From assembly GCF_033473495.1 (NCBI RefSeq), contig NC_088941.1:1240001-1304000 (forward strand): a DNA stretch of 64,000 nt. Direction: 5' to 3'. Below, in pieces: positions 44,579 through 54,693 of this stretch; the stretch's first letter is position 1, and each line of letters starts with the position of its first letter. The stretch is from Cercospora beticola. Its lineage: Eukaryota > Ascomycota > Dothideomycetes > Mycosphaerellales > Mycosphaerellaceae. The translations under genes were made by a program, and so were the position numbers. The notes beneath the pieces were generated by a model. It made no database searches. It saw only the letters and a program-made list of their open reading frames with translations, and had not been told where the DNA came from.

Positions 44579-44968
44579 ATGCAGCTTCGCGACCACTTAC
44601 TTCTAGGACTCTTTCTTACGACAGCGTCATGTGGTGCGCTGCCGAAGATTCCTGTGCGATATACCGCGTTGGCTGCGTTCTATGACGGCGCGTCTACGGA
44701 AGCTCCTGAGGACGCAGTTCGCAGCGCGCCCTTGACACATTCGGAGGCGGTCATGGCGGAGACCAGGTATCTTATGGAGATGGAGAGGAAGTGAGTGTGC
44801 TAAATCGCTTCCAAATCTGACTTTCAGCTCACGCGTCGTGGTAGGCACAGAGCAAAGGGCGCAGCCGTGTTGCAGCATGGAGACGAGCGATCTGACTGGG
44901 CCGGTGGCAGTGGCAGTGTGGAAGACTCTACTCTGGACGAACTTCCTAAGCAGGCGCTTCGAACGTGA
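44579..44968 (+). CDS. Small secreted protein candidate
   Basis: Two exons, 44,579-44,790 and 44,845-44,968, with a 54 bp intron; 111 residues. The N-terminus MQLRDHLLLGLFLTTASCGA is a signal peptide. The mature part is polar, with acidic and Gly/Ser-rich C-terminal sequence (DWAGGSGSVEDSTLDELPKQ) and no conserved domain. I chose acceptor GTAG at 44,841-44,844; an earlier CAG at 44,827 would make an unusually short 37 bp intron and lead into a Cys/Trp-containing frame ending at 45,080. The family is unknown. Confidence 0.45.
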
Positions 44969-45889
44969 ACGCGGGGCCGAATCTCCCAAGGACGGCGAGT
45001 GTTGCTCTGGAATTAACGACATCGCGGCATTCGCTCCATATTCTGACAACAACTCACGTGTTGCTGTGCGACGCATCTGATTTGCCGAGAGTACGAAGAA
45101 TAGAGGGCGTTCGGTGCTGTAGAGCGGCGAGAAATTATTGCGGACCGCATCGTTGGAAGAGTGCGAGGGCATCCTTCAGCCTTGTCTACAGCCTGGCCCG
45201 CGGGGCTCTGCATCTACGCAGTCACACGCCTCTGGACCAACGCCACATTGTCCCGCTGGGAAGTGGACGCATGCCTTGGCGGAGTCCGGATCTCGATCTG
45301 GTCTCACGAAACGCAGCGTTGCTACCAATCTGTTTGCGCATGTCTGCTCGCATGCGTTGTCTTCGCACTCGACGTGAGATGCGAGAACAGCCAACAGGAG
45401 CAATCCTACCGCCAGATATGTATCAGGTGTCTACGGTATGCAGCTATGTTTTAGCTCCGCACGCCGCCCGGCACCCGCACTGCGTGTAACATAGAAGTCG
45501 TTTGGAATCGATCTCCACGCCTGGACCTGCTGCAGCCATGTCCGGAACCGCCAACGCCCAGAGTCAGCCACGGCTGCCGAAGCGTGCCTCGAACATTTTC
45601 GCATTGCCTTCACACGTCTCTGCGGAGCGAAAGTGAGGCGGAGGCGGCGCTCGCATACCTGATGAGGTCGCTCACACCAAAGCTCTCGTGCAACAATCTT
45701 TAGACTATATCTAAGGCTCCGATAGCCGAACCTCCTGCCGCCAATCCTGGCGGTTCCATCAACTATCACGACTCCAAAATCACGACTCGCGAGCTAGCTC
45801 TCCAGTTTCGCCTGCACAACACTGACGGGATCTCAGAGGCTTTACAGAGGCTCTTGGCTCCTCCAAACAGCTTTCCGACACATTCCATC
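44969..45889. other. Region with uncertain small frames
   Basis: About 900 bp. Apart from the Cys-rich minus-strand frame at 45,176-45,403, nothing is supported. The frame of the C2H2 gene is open upstream of its first ATG back to about 45,705 and an acceptor-like TTTAG precedes that point, so an upstream exon of that gene may lie here. Confidence 0.35.
45176..45403 (-). CDS. Possible secreted Cys-rich fragment without ATG
   Basis: The frame begins with a hydrophobic stretch (LLLLAVLASHVE, signal-peptide-like) and then has eight cysteines in about 60 residues (ECEDNACEQTCANR ... AGQCGVGPEACDCVD ... GCRQG). No in-frame ATG is present before an upstream stop; the position given is the first near-cognate codon. 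It could be a second exon after a TAG acceptor at about 45,433, a decayed effector-like gene, or chance. Confidence 0.25.
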   Translation of the reverse strand: MLLLAVLASHVECEDNACEQTCANRLVATLRFVRPDRDPDSAKACVHFPAGQCGVGPEACDCVDAEPRGPGCRQG

Positions 45890-47136
45890 ATGAACAACTA
45901 CGTTGGCGGTGGCTACTTGCTTGCGCCGCCCACTAGTGGTATTGCGGGCTATGCATCGCGCATGTACAACACGGACGATGACCAGGAGGCGCTAGACGAC
46001 TTGGTAATTTCTGCGGAGATCCTGCCGGCAAATGCCATCATGCTGAATGTCTTCAGCGGCAGTCGATCTTGCATTAGTGATACCACCGGCTATGCAATGC
46101 CGGGAGACCTCGAAACGGCGCTTGTGTTGGGATATCGTTCCAACCAGCCATTCAAGTGTGATCTCTGGCCCGAATGTCCGTGTAGGTTCTCGAAACGCAA
46201 AAGCCTCTATCGACACATGAGAATGAAGCATCTTCACGGCGTGGTCGCAGGATTCCCGTGCCCGCACAATGCGAGCTGAGCTTTGCCCGGCAGGATATTC
46301 TCAAGCGCCACATACAAAGTCAGCATGAGGAGAAAGCTTCCCAGGTGTTATGCGTGGTTTGTAACAAGCATGTACGACCGAGGAGTCTTCCAGCACACCG
46401 GCTCGGTACAAAGCACAAGAACGCGCAACATGTGGCCGCACAATATGTGGCTGCAGAAATTCGGCACGCCACCATCGAATACTTGCGAGCATTCGCTGAG
46501 CGCGCCCCAACGCCAAATTGTCTTGACGCGATCGCTGATCCGGTACAGCTGATTGCGTGGGCATTTGTCAAATTCAATCCCTGGGGAACACAGAACAATC
46601 GCTGGATCAATTTCGCAGAGCCTCCCAATCCACCAATAAAGGTTTCTAAGGAGTACACCGCGCTGAAAGCCACGGTTTACAACAAATTACTCAATCTTCT
46701 GGCCTCTGGGAACGCTCTCAGCGACAAGGCACTTCCCGACGCTTTGAGCATCTTGACCGTGTTGGACGCCATGACGGACGGCTTTGAGGCCGGAGTGAGG
46801 CACTGTCGAGCTCAGGTCCGCTTGAAGTGCTCGCAGATCTTCAGTCCAGCAGATGCTGAGAGATGGGTACAAGAGGAGCCCTCGGCGGAAGCCTTCGATA
46901 CTGCCACATCCAGAGGTATCAGTGAGGGCTCAAGGCAATCCAGCCGGCACGTCATCAGATTACTCCTGAAGCTGATGCGCAGAGCAGCTGTGGACATTAT
47001 ATATATGCCCTTTCAAGATCAAGGCGTGTCGGTGTGGAACCGATTCGATTCTCTCACCCATGCCCAGTGGGCGGGCCATTATGAGCCACAATTGCGGGAA
47101 ATAGAGTCGCTCGCTCACGCGATACCAGGCGAATGA
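45890..47136 (+). pseudogene. C2H2 zinc-finger protein split by a frameshift
   Basis: Two frames join end to end. The first (to 46,279) holds finger 1, FKCDLWPECPCRFSKRKSLY then RHMRMKH. The second (46,258-47,136) continues with QCELSFARQDILKRHIQSQH, then a Cys2-His2-like VLCVVCNKHVRP and a long helical C-terminal region. The change of frame falls at about 46,262-46,268 in a C-rich run, exactly between the first and second cysteine of finger 2, and a one-base loss explains it. Without it the two parts would make a protein of roughly 415 residues. No intron with good signals spans the point. It may be a real null allele, a sequencing error, or an unrecognised small intron. The start is uncertain. 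Confidence 0.6.
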
Positions 47137-47783
47137 TATCTGGATATACCAGTGGCGCACCTTGAGAAAAGCTCTGCATCTGCGGGTTGCTCATCAAGCT
47201 TTGATTCCAGCAGACATGAGCACTTCGTTCTCAACACTCTCGGTTTACATGTGTCCCGATGGAGACACTTTGTCGAAGAGATACTTACGCCTTCTTCTTG
47301 GCGCTAGGAAGCATGGTTTGAAGCTCGTGGCTTCGAGACTTGCCATTTTACGGCATTACGGCCTGGCATGGTCTCTTCTATTCTGCCGTCCTGCTGTGAG
47401 AGTAGGATATGTTTCACTTAACTTCAAGTATTGGTACTGAGCACAAATGACAATATATCATATTCGACTACCGGTTCTACCAAATGAATGTCCGGTTATG
47501 AGAGTTGATCGCGAGTGTACAGCACAACGTCAGTCGCCATCGGATCGACAGACAGAACGACCGAAGGTTCCCCAATTGCATCCTTTTCGAATTACTCCTA
47601 CTTGTGTGTACCTGGCCGAAATTCCAATGATCGAAGATTTCAAGCTTGCTAGTTCCAATTTGACGTCTTTGGCGTCTGTCCAGGAAAGCTGACGCGGTCC
47701 ATTGCTCTAGATACCAAGAGCTATCTGCAGAGCAGCCGCCCTGTCCATGTGTCCCTAAGACTCGAAACGTCCGATGGGATTGA
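47137..47783. other. Intergenic, nothing recognised
   Basis: About 650 bp between converging genes; frames of 80-90 codons lack any motif. Confidence 0.35.
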
Positions 47784-48382
47784 CTAACAGCAAACATCGT
47801 CCGTGTCTGGGTCGCAGCAGAATGGCTTAGGTTGATTGCCAATGACGACGATGATACTGATGTCCTGAGGTTCATCTTTGATACAGCATTGGGATCCGTT
47901 AGGATTACCATAACACTGAGAACCATTACAGATTAGTTCAACGTCCTGTGCGTAGGGGATAGGTGGAATCAGGGTGGAGACTCACGTAAGATTCGTCGCA
48001 TGGTGAATAAGAGTCGCCATCATCACCACCACCACCACCACCACCACCACCACCACCGCCGCCGCCTCCTTCCCCTCCATTATCGGGACAAGGCTTGCCG
48101 TCGTTCGGAGCAGGATCGCAGTCACCGTTGCAACAGGCCTTGCCTTCGTACAGTCCTGGGATATCTGCGTACACGCATACCTTGCCGTTGCTACACTTTG
48201 TATAGTGTCAGCGACGTTTTGATGGAGTTGCTTGGATTCGTACTCACATTGGCTACGCATACTTCCTCTGGTTCGCAGTCCCGGCTGATGGTGTCGGACG
48301 ACTGGAGGTCTTCCTCCTCGAAAAGAGCTTGAGCGCTAGCGAACGATACGAGTGCAGCGGTGAACAGGGCAAGAGCATGCAT
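47784..48382 (-). CDS. Secreted Cys-rich protein with polyglycine tract (paralogue A)
   Basis: Three exons: 48,382-48,248, 48,195-47,986 and 47,915-47,784, giving 158 residues; introns are 52 and 70 bp. The signal peptide is MHALALFTAALVSFASAQA. The mature protein has cysteines in CVANCSNGKVCVYADIPG, GKACCNGDCDP, GKPCPD, a run of about 15 glycines followed by DDGDSYSPCDESY, and a last exon CYGNPNGSQCCIKDE ending CCDPDTDDVCC. The glycine run is encoded by a CAC/CCA-type trinucleotide repeat at about 48,013-48,060. The exon plan, cysteine order and C-terminus match the gene at 49,921-50,504. No known domain; effector-like by size, secretion and cysteine content. Confidence 0.75.
48013..48060. 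repeat. Trinucleotide microsatellite in coding sequence
   Basis: A (CAC)n run grading into (CGC)n on the plus strand encodes the glycine tract of the minus-strand secreted protein. Such tracts change length easily. Confidence 0.85.
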
Positions 48383-48464
48383 GATTCAGGAGTGATGATT
48401 GTATCCGAATAGGTGGATTGTTGGGTTGCTGGTGAAACTGTTGTAAGTCCGTCCTTAGACGGTC

Positions 48465-48472
48465 ATTATATA
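48465..48472 (-). promoter_or_regulatory. TATA box of paralogue A
   Basis: TATATAAT on the minus strand, 83-90 bp upstream of the start codon at 48,382. Confidence 0.5.
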
Positions 48473-49055
48473 GTCATTCCACTGCCCCTGTTGGGCAGTC
48501 CTATCCGTTCGTATCCTTGGGCAATCGTAGAACCAACATTAGCACTCCGCGAGATCCGCTAGATTTGGCTTTTTAGGCAGGTTCCGTTTTTACACACGCA
48601 TGGTGAGTTAACAAGAAGCGTCAGTACTCTCAATCCTTTGACAGGTCTGGATGTACGCCCAGAAAAGCAGTCTCTGCATGCGTCTTTTTCGACACTGCTT
48701 TGTCTCCATATCCATATACATACTAGAATCGGTGGGCCAGAGGGGAGTTTATCAAACCACAGCGGCCGCAAACGCGCTCTGTCAAGCCTGCTGTGTACAC
48801 ATGAACAGCAAGATCTGCAGGACTGCTCTGAACGCAAGCTTTGGGCCTGGTCTGTTCATGGTCAACAGTTGCAAAAGTCAAAAGGCTACACGATGTCCAA
48901 CAAGCAATATATCTTGTAGAAGCTTGTTTGCCTGACAGATTTGTTCTGCCTGCATCTTCCATGTTGACGATAGATGCAAACCACTTCTGACCTTCAAGAA
49001 AGTGCTCAGGCCAATGGCCTGAACGATACTAGTAGTGCGGTTGTTGATCGTTCAA
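48473..49055. other. Intergenic, nothing recognised
   Basis: About 580 bp with short frames only. Confidence 0.35.
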
Positions 49056-49572
49056 TCAAAAAAAGCCTGCACAGTCGGTCACAAGCTCACTATGCTCGCA
49101 CTCAATGCTCTCGTTGTCTGCCTTCAACCGGATGCCGGCTTGCCACTCGATGAGGCTTTGTAGCTGATACCATGTAGACCATATCTGGGAATCGTGATCG
49201 CTACAGGTAGCCATAATGCGATGATTCCTCTCGTGGATCTTTTCCCAGAGCTTCAGGCGGTTGTACGTTGACATGAACCAACAAGGCCATACTTGGGCAG
49301 TACATGCTGCAACCCTACCTTTCCCATCGACATGGCAGTCAACAGGACCTTGGTATCGATTTGCTGACTACAAGAAGTGTTAGTCTGATCAAGTGAAGTC
49401 GTAGCTAACTTTCATTCAAAGGCATGGGAGCGGCAAGGGTATCCCTTCCGTTCCCTCGGCGGATTGTACAGAAGTGATAGGTCTGATGATTGTCGATGTA
49501 GGGCTGCGTAGCAGTGGAGGTAACAACTGCATACAAAGGTGGTGGCGCGTGGTAAGTTCTCCTTTTGGCCAT
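49056..49572 (-). CDS. Unrecognised two-exon protein, tentative model
   Basis: Exons 49,572-49,410 and 49,363-49,056 join across a 46 bp intron with a strong GACTAAC branch, CAG acceptor and a weak GTTAGC donor, giving 156 residues from the first in-frame ATG (MAKRRTYHAPPPLYAVV). The joined segment reads PMPLNETNRYQGPVDCHVDG, then CTAQVWPCWFMSTYNRLKLW, and the C-terminus has TCSDHDSQIWSTWYQL. The frame is open upstream to 49,611, so a further exon with a signal peptide may be missing. It lies between the two Cys-rich paralogues, on the same strand. No family recognised. Confidence 0.4.
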
Positions 49573-49920
49573 GAACGACTGTACCGAATCCCCATCCTTG
49601 TCATATAACAATCAACGTCTACATACGTGAAAGCGAGCGTACTAGTGCAATCGCAGCTCACGCCGATATAGGCTCATTACACTACTGCCCAATGCCACTT
49701 TCCCTAGAGGCATGGACTTCCGGATTGCAACGCAATAAGCTCTGTGAATTGAGAGTCCACACTCAGATTATAGGAGAATCGGTTTGTCGGAAGTGAACAG
49801 CACATCGCCAATGTGCATTTCGGTAACTTCTTGTACGCCAAGTTGATACATCGGATTCATCCTCATTGCAATGCCGTTCCGTACCCTCGTTGGAAGCTAA
49901 CAGGAGCGCCGACAGTCCAA

Positions 49921-50504
49921 CTAAGTCGCATTATTGCAGCAATCATCTGCGTTTGGATCACAGCACTTTGGTTCAGAAACACGACTGAAAAATTCGGTAT
50001 AGACGTAGACGCAGCATTGTGTATCCGTCGTCTCCTTGGAGCACTGAATTGTCTTTGCATTAGAACCGGGTCATTATCGTTGTGACACAAAAGTGATACT
50101 CACTGTATCGCGATCTGGATCGTCATCGTCGTCGCATGGACGATAATCATCAGGTCCATTGTTGGGGGGCCCATAGCATCCTCTTGGATAGTCGTAACAA
50201 CAAGCTGCGCCCTTGTAAAAGGAGTAGTTTAAGTCGATGCAGTCTTAGCCATACTTGGTGGGACACTACTCGCTCCAAGTTATTGCCTGAGTAGGGGTAT
50301 TTGGGGCTCCCTTCTTACATTAGCTTTCAAGGCCTCTAGCGTGCCGCAGTCTTTGGCGTATGTTTGGCCATCTGAGTCCTCGGCAAGGCTCGCTACGTCG
50401 TCAAGATTGATCTCTTCTCCCAAATCGGCCTCTGTGGTCTCCGGCGGGTCATCAGCGCGGGTGAAGGCTGCGAGCGTAGCGCAAAGGAGAAAAGCAACAC
50501 GCAT
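49921..50504 (-). pseudogene. Secreted Cys-rich protein, paralogue B, with in-frame stop
   Basis: Exons by homology to paralogue A: 50,504-50,319, 50,265-50,104 and 50,043-49,921, introns of 53 and 60 bp, all in phase zero as in A. The signal peptide is MRVAFLLCATLAAFTRA. Exon 2 has GAACCYDYPRGCYGPPNNGP and RPCDDDDDPDRD; exon 3 has CSKETTDTQCCVYV and CCDPNADDCCNNAT, matching A. In exon 2, seven codons from its start, TAA (50,245-50,247) interrupts the frame. The only acceptor placing exon 2 after the stop would be out of phase. The gene is therefore either inactivated or spliced in a way I cannot see. Promoter and other exons look intact, so the damage may be recent. Confidence 0.6.
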
Positions 50505-50592
50505 GGCTGTTGGATGAGGCTTGAAATCAGCTTTCTGGATCGGTCTGTCAGGAAGTGAGGACTTGACATTTCGAGCTCCTTTAAGAGCCAGT

Positions 50593-50600
50593 CTTTATAT
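50593..50600 (-). promoter_or_regulatory. TATA box of paralogue B
   Basis: ATATAAAG on the minus strand, about 89 bp upstream of the start at 50,504, the same spacing as in paralogue A. Confidence 0.6.
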
Positions 50601-52409
50601 ACGCAGTCATTCTCTCTCCCAGCAACAATGATCTTTTCGGATTCCTTGTCAACCATAAAGACCAACACCAGCCCTCACTGCTCGACGAGCCACTTTTGGT
50701 CGTCGAGCCACGGTTGTCGATACACGTGGGACGACGGGATAAATCGTCTACGCTGTCGAGACTAACTGCCGTATTTTCCGGCGCGAGCAAGGTCGGATCT
50801 AATTCTCCGCAACAATTTGGCCAAAGATCCAATCAAGTTTCGTCTCCGACCTGATGGGCCTGTGAGCAGCAATGCATGGATTATAGAGCTTGTGTTAAGC
50901 TTCGTAGCCAGTCCAATTCTTGTGCGGTCCAACAAAGGTTGTCAAAGCTTGTCAACCAGGCAAATTGACCTTCGATGCGTAGTCCACATTGAGGTCGTTC
51001 GACGATCGTCCATCATGGAGCGTCAAGAAGTTCTGGACCGTGCAGTCGGGACGATTGCAGTGATGTGAGTCCCGAGAGAAAGTAGAAATTGGCAACGAAA
51101 GCGCAATGGGCTACCGCCCTCCAGGTCGTCCAGTTCCTTCATCATTGATTCACGCAGAACAAGAACTGTTATCATCATGACTCTGCCTGGGCCTCTCAGC
51201 ACTTGCCTCTTTGGTATAGAGCGGACACTGTTGGTATTGGAAGTCCATGCCATAGTCTTTTCGATCGAGGCGGTAGCCAAGAGAGCAAGCTGAAGCTTGC
51301 AAGCTAAATAAAAGTGTGGTCGTTCAGCTCGCCGAAGAGTATGCCGTATTCTTCGTATGCAAAGCGACGTCCACTCCAGTCCTGAAGCTCAAGACCAACA
51401 AGGATGCCCTTCTCGGCATCTAAACAAACAGCACGGTACAAAGTACAGTACCGAAGAAGTCAATGCTCGGATCTTCACGGAAGCAAATAGGCGCGGCGCG
51501 CGGCCGCTTAACATGCAAAGTTTGGTGGCATGATGGAACCTGCGTGCTGCGCAAGTGATTGCAGCAGATGTAGACGAGCTATCGAGAGATCCATTCGCCA
51601 CCCACATGCTGTAGAAACGAGCGGTCCTCAGGACTCCAGCACTGTTGACATTCTTTTGATGCTCGTGATTTAATGTGCCGTTTGAAGAAGCAAACGCAAT
51701 GAGCCTGATGAGCATCAGCCCACCTCCAGAATCCAGCCCACCTCCGGAGGGCGGGCCTTCACCACACGCAGGCATTGCTCTTCAGATGGCATCCATACCT
51801 TGACCTTCCCAAAGAGGCAAATCTGTCACCGAAAGCACCAGTGGCAAGGCACAAAAGTGCGAGCCCGAGGACTGCGCGGGGTGAGGTTGATGTTCGGTAA
51901 ATTACTATAAAAACAAGCGCTGCCAGGGTTCGAGCTTGATAGGATCGATGATGGCAAATGCTGGCTACAGAGAAACTTTGTTGCTCAGATTAGTCTTGAG
52001 TCAGGTAAGGTCTTGGTTGATCCTCAATAGCTCCATCTCTGGACAGCAAGTGGAACGCAATGTCTTGTTTCAAAGACAGAACGAATCGACCTGCAATGAC
52101 GCGCCTGCTCGTCCGTCAAGCGAGGCCGGCCGACGCGGATCGATCAGGGCTAATAACGCCGGATCTGAGCTTTGGAATTCTAGGAGCCTTGGGACTGTCT
52201 ATGGATGTAATACCTGACTTGTGCTATGTCGAGTTGGATGATTCGATCGATTGGTGATACAAGTACTATATCTGGGGTTGTCTCCATGCTTTCATAATGT
52301 CGTGCCGTCGTGATACATATGCTGCAGGCGCTGTTTCTCCTGTTCTCCCGAGTGCTTGTGTTCTGTTTCGGATACTCGTCCCATGCTTCAGAACATCCAC
52401 TGTCGCTTC
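50601..52409. other. 1.8 kb without a supported gene
   Basis: Several frames of 80-130 codons occur (minus 51,023-51,280; minus 51,389-51,775; plus 51,936-52,217). The first follows a hydrophobic LQLALLATA run on the minus strand at about 51,290 and could be a broken secreted gene, but it lacks an ATG before that run. None has a recognisable family. Confidence 0.4.
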
Positions 52410-53384
52410 CTAGAAAAGGAGTCCTCCAAGAAGCGCACCACCGAGCAAGCCACCCGCCAGGGGCATCGCCATACCACCACCGTACGGCCTGCCATAACCA
52501 TATCCTCCATACGGTCTCCCGTACGGCACCGCAGGCCGGATGTACCTCGCATTTGGTGTCGTGTAAATGCCCTGACTGTTGTACGGCTGGTAAGGGTTGT
52601 AACCGTATCCTCCACCCATTCCATGGCCTCCCGCGTACGGCGGTCTCGGAGGCTCCATGTAGATGTCCCTTCCTTCGCGATCTCTTCCTATGAGTTGCGG
52701 CTGCCCAGTTTCTGCAGCACGCTGCATCGCAGCGCGGACTTTGACGTGCATCTCATAAGCCTGTCGTTCTTCCTCCTCGCGCTGGCGACGCGCAGCTTCG
52801 CGTTCCTCGTGCGACATTCCCGTTACCTTGTCTTTGAGTTTGCGACCGAAGGAGACTTTCTCTTTCCCTTTTCCACCGTCTTTCCCGTCTGGTCGTGGCG
52901 GGAGTTCCGCATTGGACGCCGAGGAGGAAGTATGATTGCCAGTCTGTTTCTGGTAATGCTGCGGAAGATAGTCGTCTTCGTCATCGGAAGGAGCGTGGAT
53001 GTAGTCTTCCTTGGTCGGAGGGTGGCTACGTTTGTACGAGAGGCTTTCTTGTTCTGCTTGCTCGCGCTCTTCCCCAGATAGGCTGTTCAGGTATTCGTCG
53101 TCGTCGTGGGGGTGGTGCCAGATGGATCGGGGTGGTTCTTTGGTGGTGTCGACGAAGAATTGGTGTTGGTTTTGAGGATCGTAGCTGCGAACCCAACCTT
53201 TTGGCAGTGGGCGGCCCTCGTCTTCCATGGATCTGCGGTAGGCGGCAGACATGCCATCCTTGCCTGAAGCGCCTGGAACTTTGAGATGATCATCGTGGGT
53301 GGTGTTTGATGAAGCGGCGGGGCGCGATGATGCCGACGAGGAACCCGTGGCTTGTTCGTAGGATGGTGGAGGTGCGTCGGCCAT
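52410..53384 (-). CDS. WW domain protein
   Basis: Single exon, 324 residues. The WW domain covers about residues 59-93: PLPKGWVRSYDPQNQHQFFV then SIWHHP, with both signature tryptophans and the final proline. The N-terminus carries a PPSYEQA motif, itself a PPxY-like WW ligand. The middle is charged and probably helical (MSHEEREAARRQREEEERQA). The C-terminal 90 residues are Gly/Tyr/Pro-rich and end in a glycine-hydrophobic tail (GGLLGGALLGGLLF). Fungal proteins of this plan are common and poorly characterised; WW domains bind proline-rich partners. Confidence 0.85.
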   Translation of the reverse strand: MADAPPPSYEQATGSSSASSRPAASSNTTHDDHLKVPGASGKDGMSAAYRRSMEDEGRPLPKGWVRSYDPQNQHQFFVDTTKEPPRSIWHHPHDDDEYLNSLSGEEREQAEQESLSYKRSHPPTKEDYIHAPSDDEDDYLPQHYQKQTGNHTSSSASNAELPPRPDGKDGGKGKEKVSFGRKLKDKVTGMSHEEREAARRQREEEERQAYEMHVKVRAAMQRAAETGQPQLIGRDREGRDIYMEPPRPPYAGGHGMGGGYGYNPYQPYNSQGIYTTPNARYIRPAVPYGRPYGGYGYGRPYGGGMAMPLAGGLLGGALLGGLLF

Positions 53385-53631
53385 GATTGTGGTCGTGATG
53401 GTGCTGTTGATCCGGAATGTCGTAGGATGGAGAAAATGTTATAGTCTGACGAAGGGTGGCAACGAGGCATTGCTGCTGCTCCGCCGCTGCCTTGTGATCC
53501 ATATTGATGACGTAACCGTAGCTTCCGCGGGGCCCGCGATCTTTTCTTGGCACTACGCGACGCGTCTCAGTCTTCTCCGTCACAATCACAACCTCACTCG
53601 TCCAACAACACACTCACTCACTACCACCGAC

Positions 53632-53829
53632 ATGACAGCAGCACTCCGCGTCCATATAGTCGACTTTTGTAATGTCGGAGCTCCCGCGCAGCGGCGGAGA
53701 TTCGTCTGGGCACGCCGCCGTTGGGACGAACGATTGTTATCCCAAGAACACGCGCATCCGGCGAGCTTTGGGGTCGATGACAGGAACACAGCACTGCACC
53801 ACGCGTTTGAACGCGATTTTCGATTGTGA
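53632..53829 (+). CDS. Small hypothetical protein, weak
   Basis: 65 codons from an ATG preceded by a C/A-rich, G-poor leader (about 53,580-53,630) typical of fungal 5' untranslated regions. The product is Arg-rich with no domain. It is divergent from the WW gene. The leader is the main support. Confidence 0.3.
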   Translation: MTAALRVHIVDFCNVGAPAQRRRFVWARRRWDERLLSQEHAHPASFGVDDRNTALHHAFERDFRL

Positions 53830-54693
53830 CAGTACCCAAACTCACTCCTCCGATGGGCCACATCTCAGTCGATCAGGTTGCGGCTACATATCAGAGAAGT
53901 ACCGGGCCCGAGCGAAGCCTGGAACGCCGTTGCAAGCCGAATGGTTGTCATGCGAAGTTACGCCCGCGTCTGAAGTGCCGGCACGTCTGTTTGGTGTCCC
54001 CTATGCACGACCTGTGTACCGTCCCTCATCATGTCCCATCCATCTGAGCCTGCAAGCTCCTCTTTGACTCAACTCGGTCCGATGGTCACTCGATGCTGCC
54101 GAGTCCCGTGATGGTCGGCCGTTCCCAGCTAATTCGATCAAGCCAAGCGCAATTCGGTATTGTCAACAGTTCATCACAAGAGAGGGGCGCAAGAGGCAAC
54201 GCACGCGACCATGCGCAGAAGCCTGGCTTATAGGACGCTCCGTCCAACGCCTTCTGAAGGCTACCACCTGTCCAGGCCTCGACGTTGGGGTATCTCTAGC
54301 GACGAGCCACCACAACAAGCATCGCCACTTTGGCAATTACCACAAGAAGTTACTGTCGCCCTCGGCGAACCATCAGATGGTGGCCTTTGACTGTGGCATT
54401 GCTTTTCTTAGACACTATGAAAATCGTCCTATGCTCTGCCGGAGCAACTGTTGTCTAGCCTACATGCGACTCCACTAACGGTATAGAAGCACAGCTCTAC
54501 ATCCGCTGCCATGTCTTCTATATCTTGTGCAGGCAATGCTGCACCCTACATGCCTGCTCATCTCGAATCTCCTCCACATTCACAACTCCTTCTCCCTCAC
54601 TACCTCCCCGACACAACCTTTGCTGTTCCTCTCTCGTGTGGAACAAGCTGTGCCCCCACTTTACCTACCCAAGCAAACAGAACTTTATATGCG
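53830..54693. other. Upstream region of chitinase
   Basis: About 860 bp. The chitinase frame is open for 61 codons upstream of the chosen ATG, back to 54,511, but that sequence lacks signal-peptide character. Nothing else recognised. Confidence 0.35.

Noticed and set aside
44965..45489. 174-codon plus-strand frame
   Set aside because: Arg/Cys/His-rich composition without motif; a frame on the opposite strand has a more protein-like pattern.
51023..51300. Possible third member of the Cys-rich secreted family
   Set aside because: A hydrophobic LQLALLATA run is present but there is no ATG before it, the following sequence has only one cysteine, and none of the exon 2 or exon 3 motifs follow.
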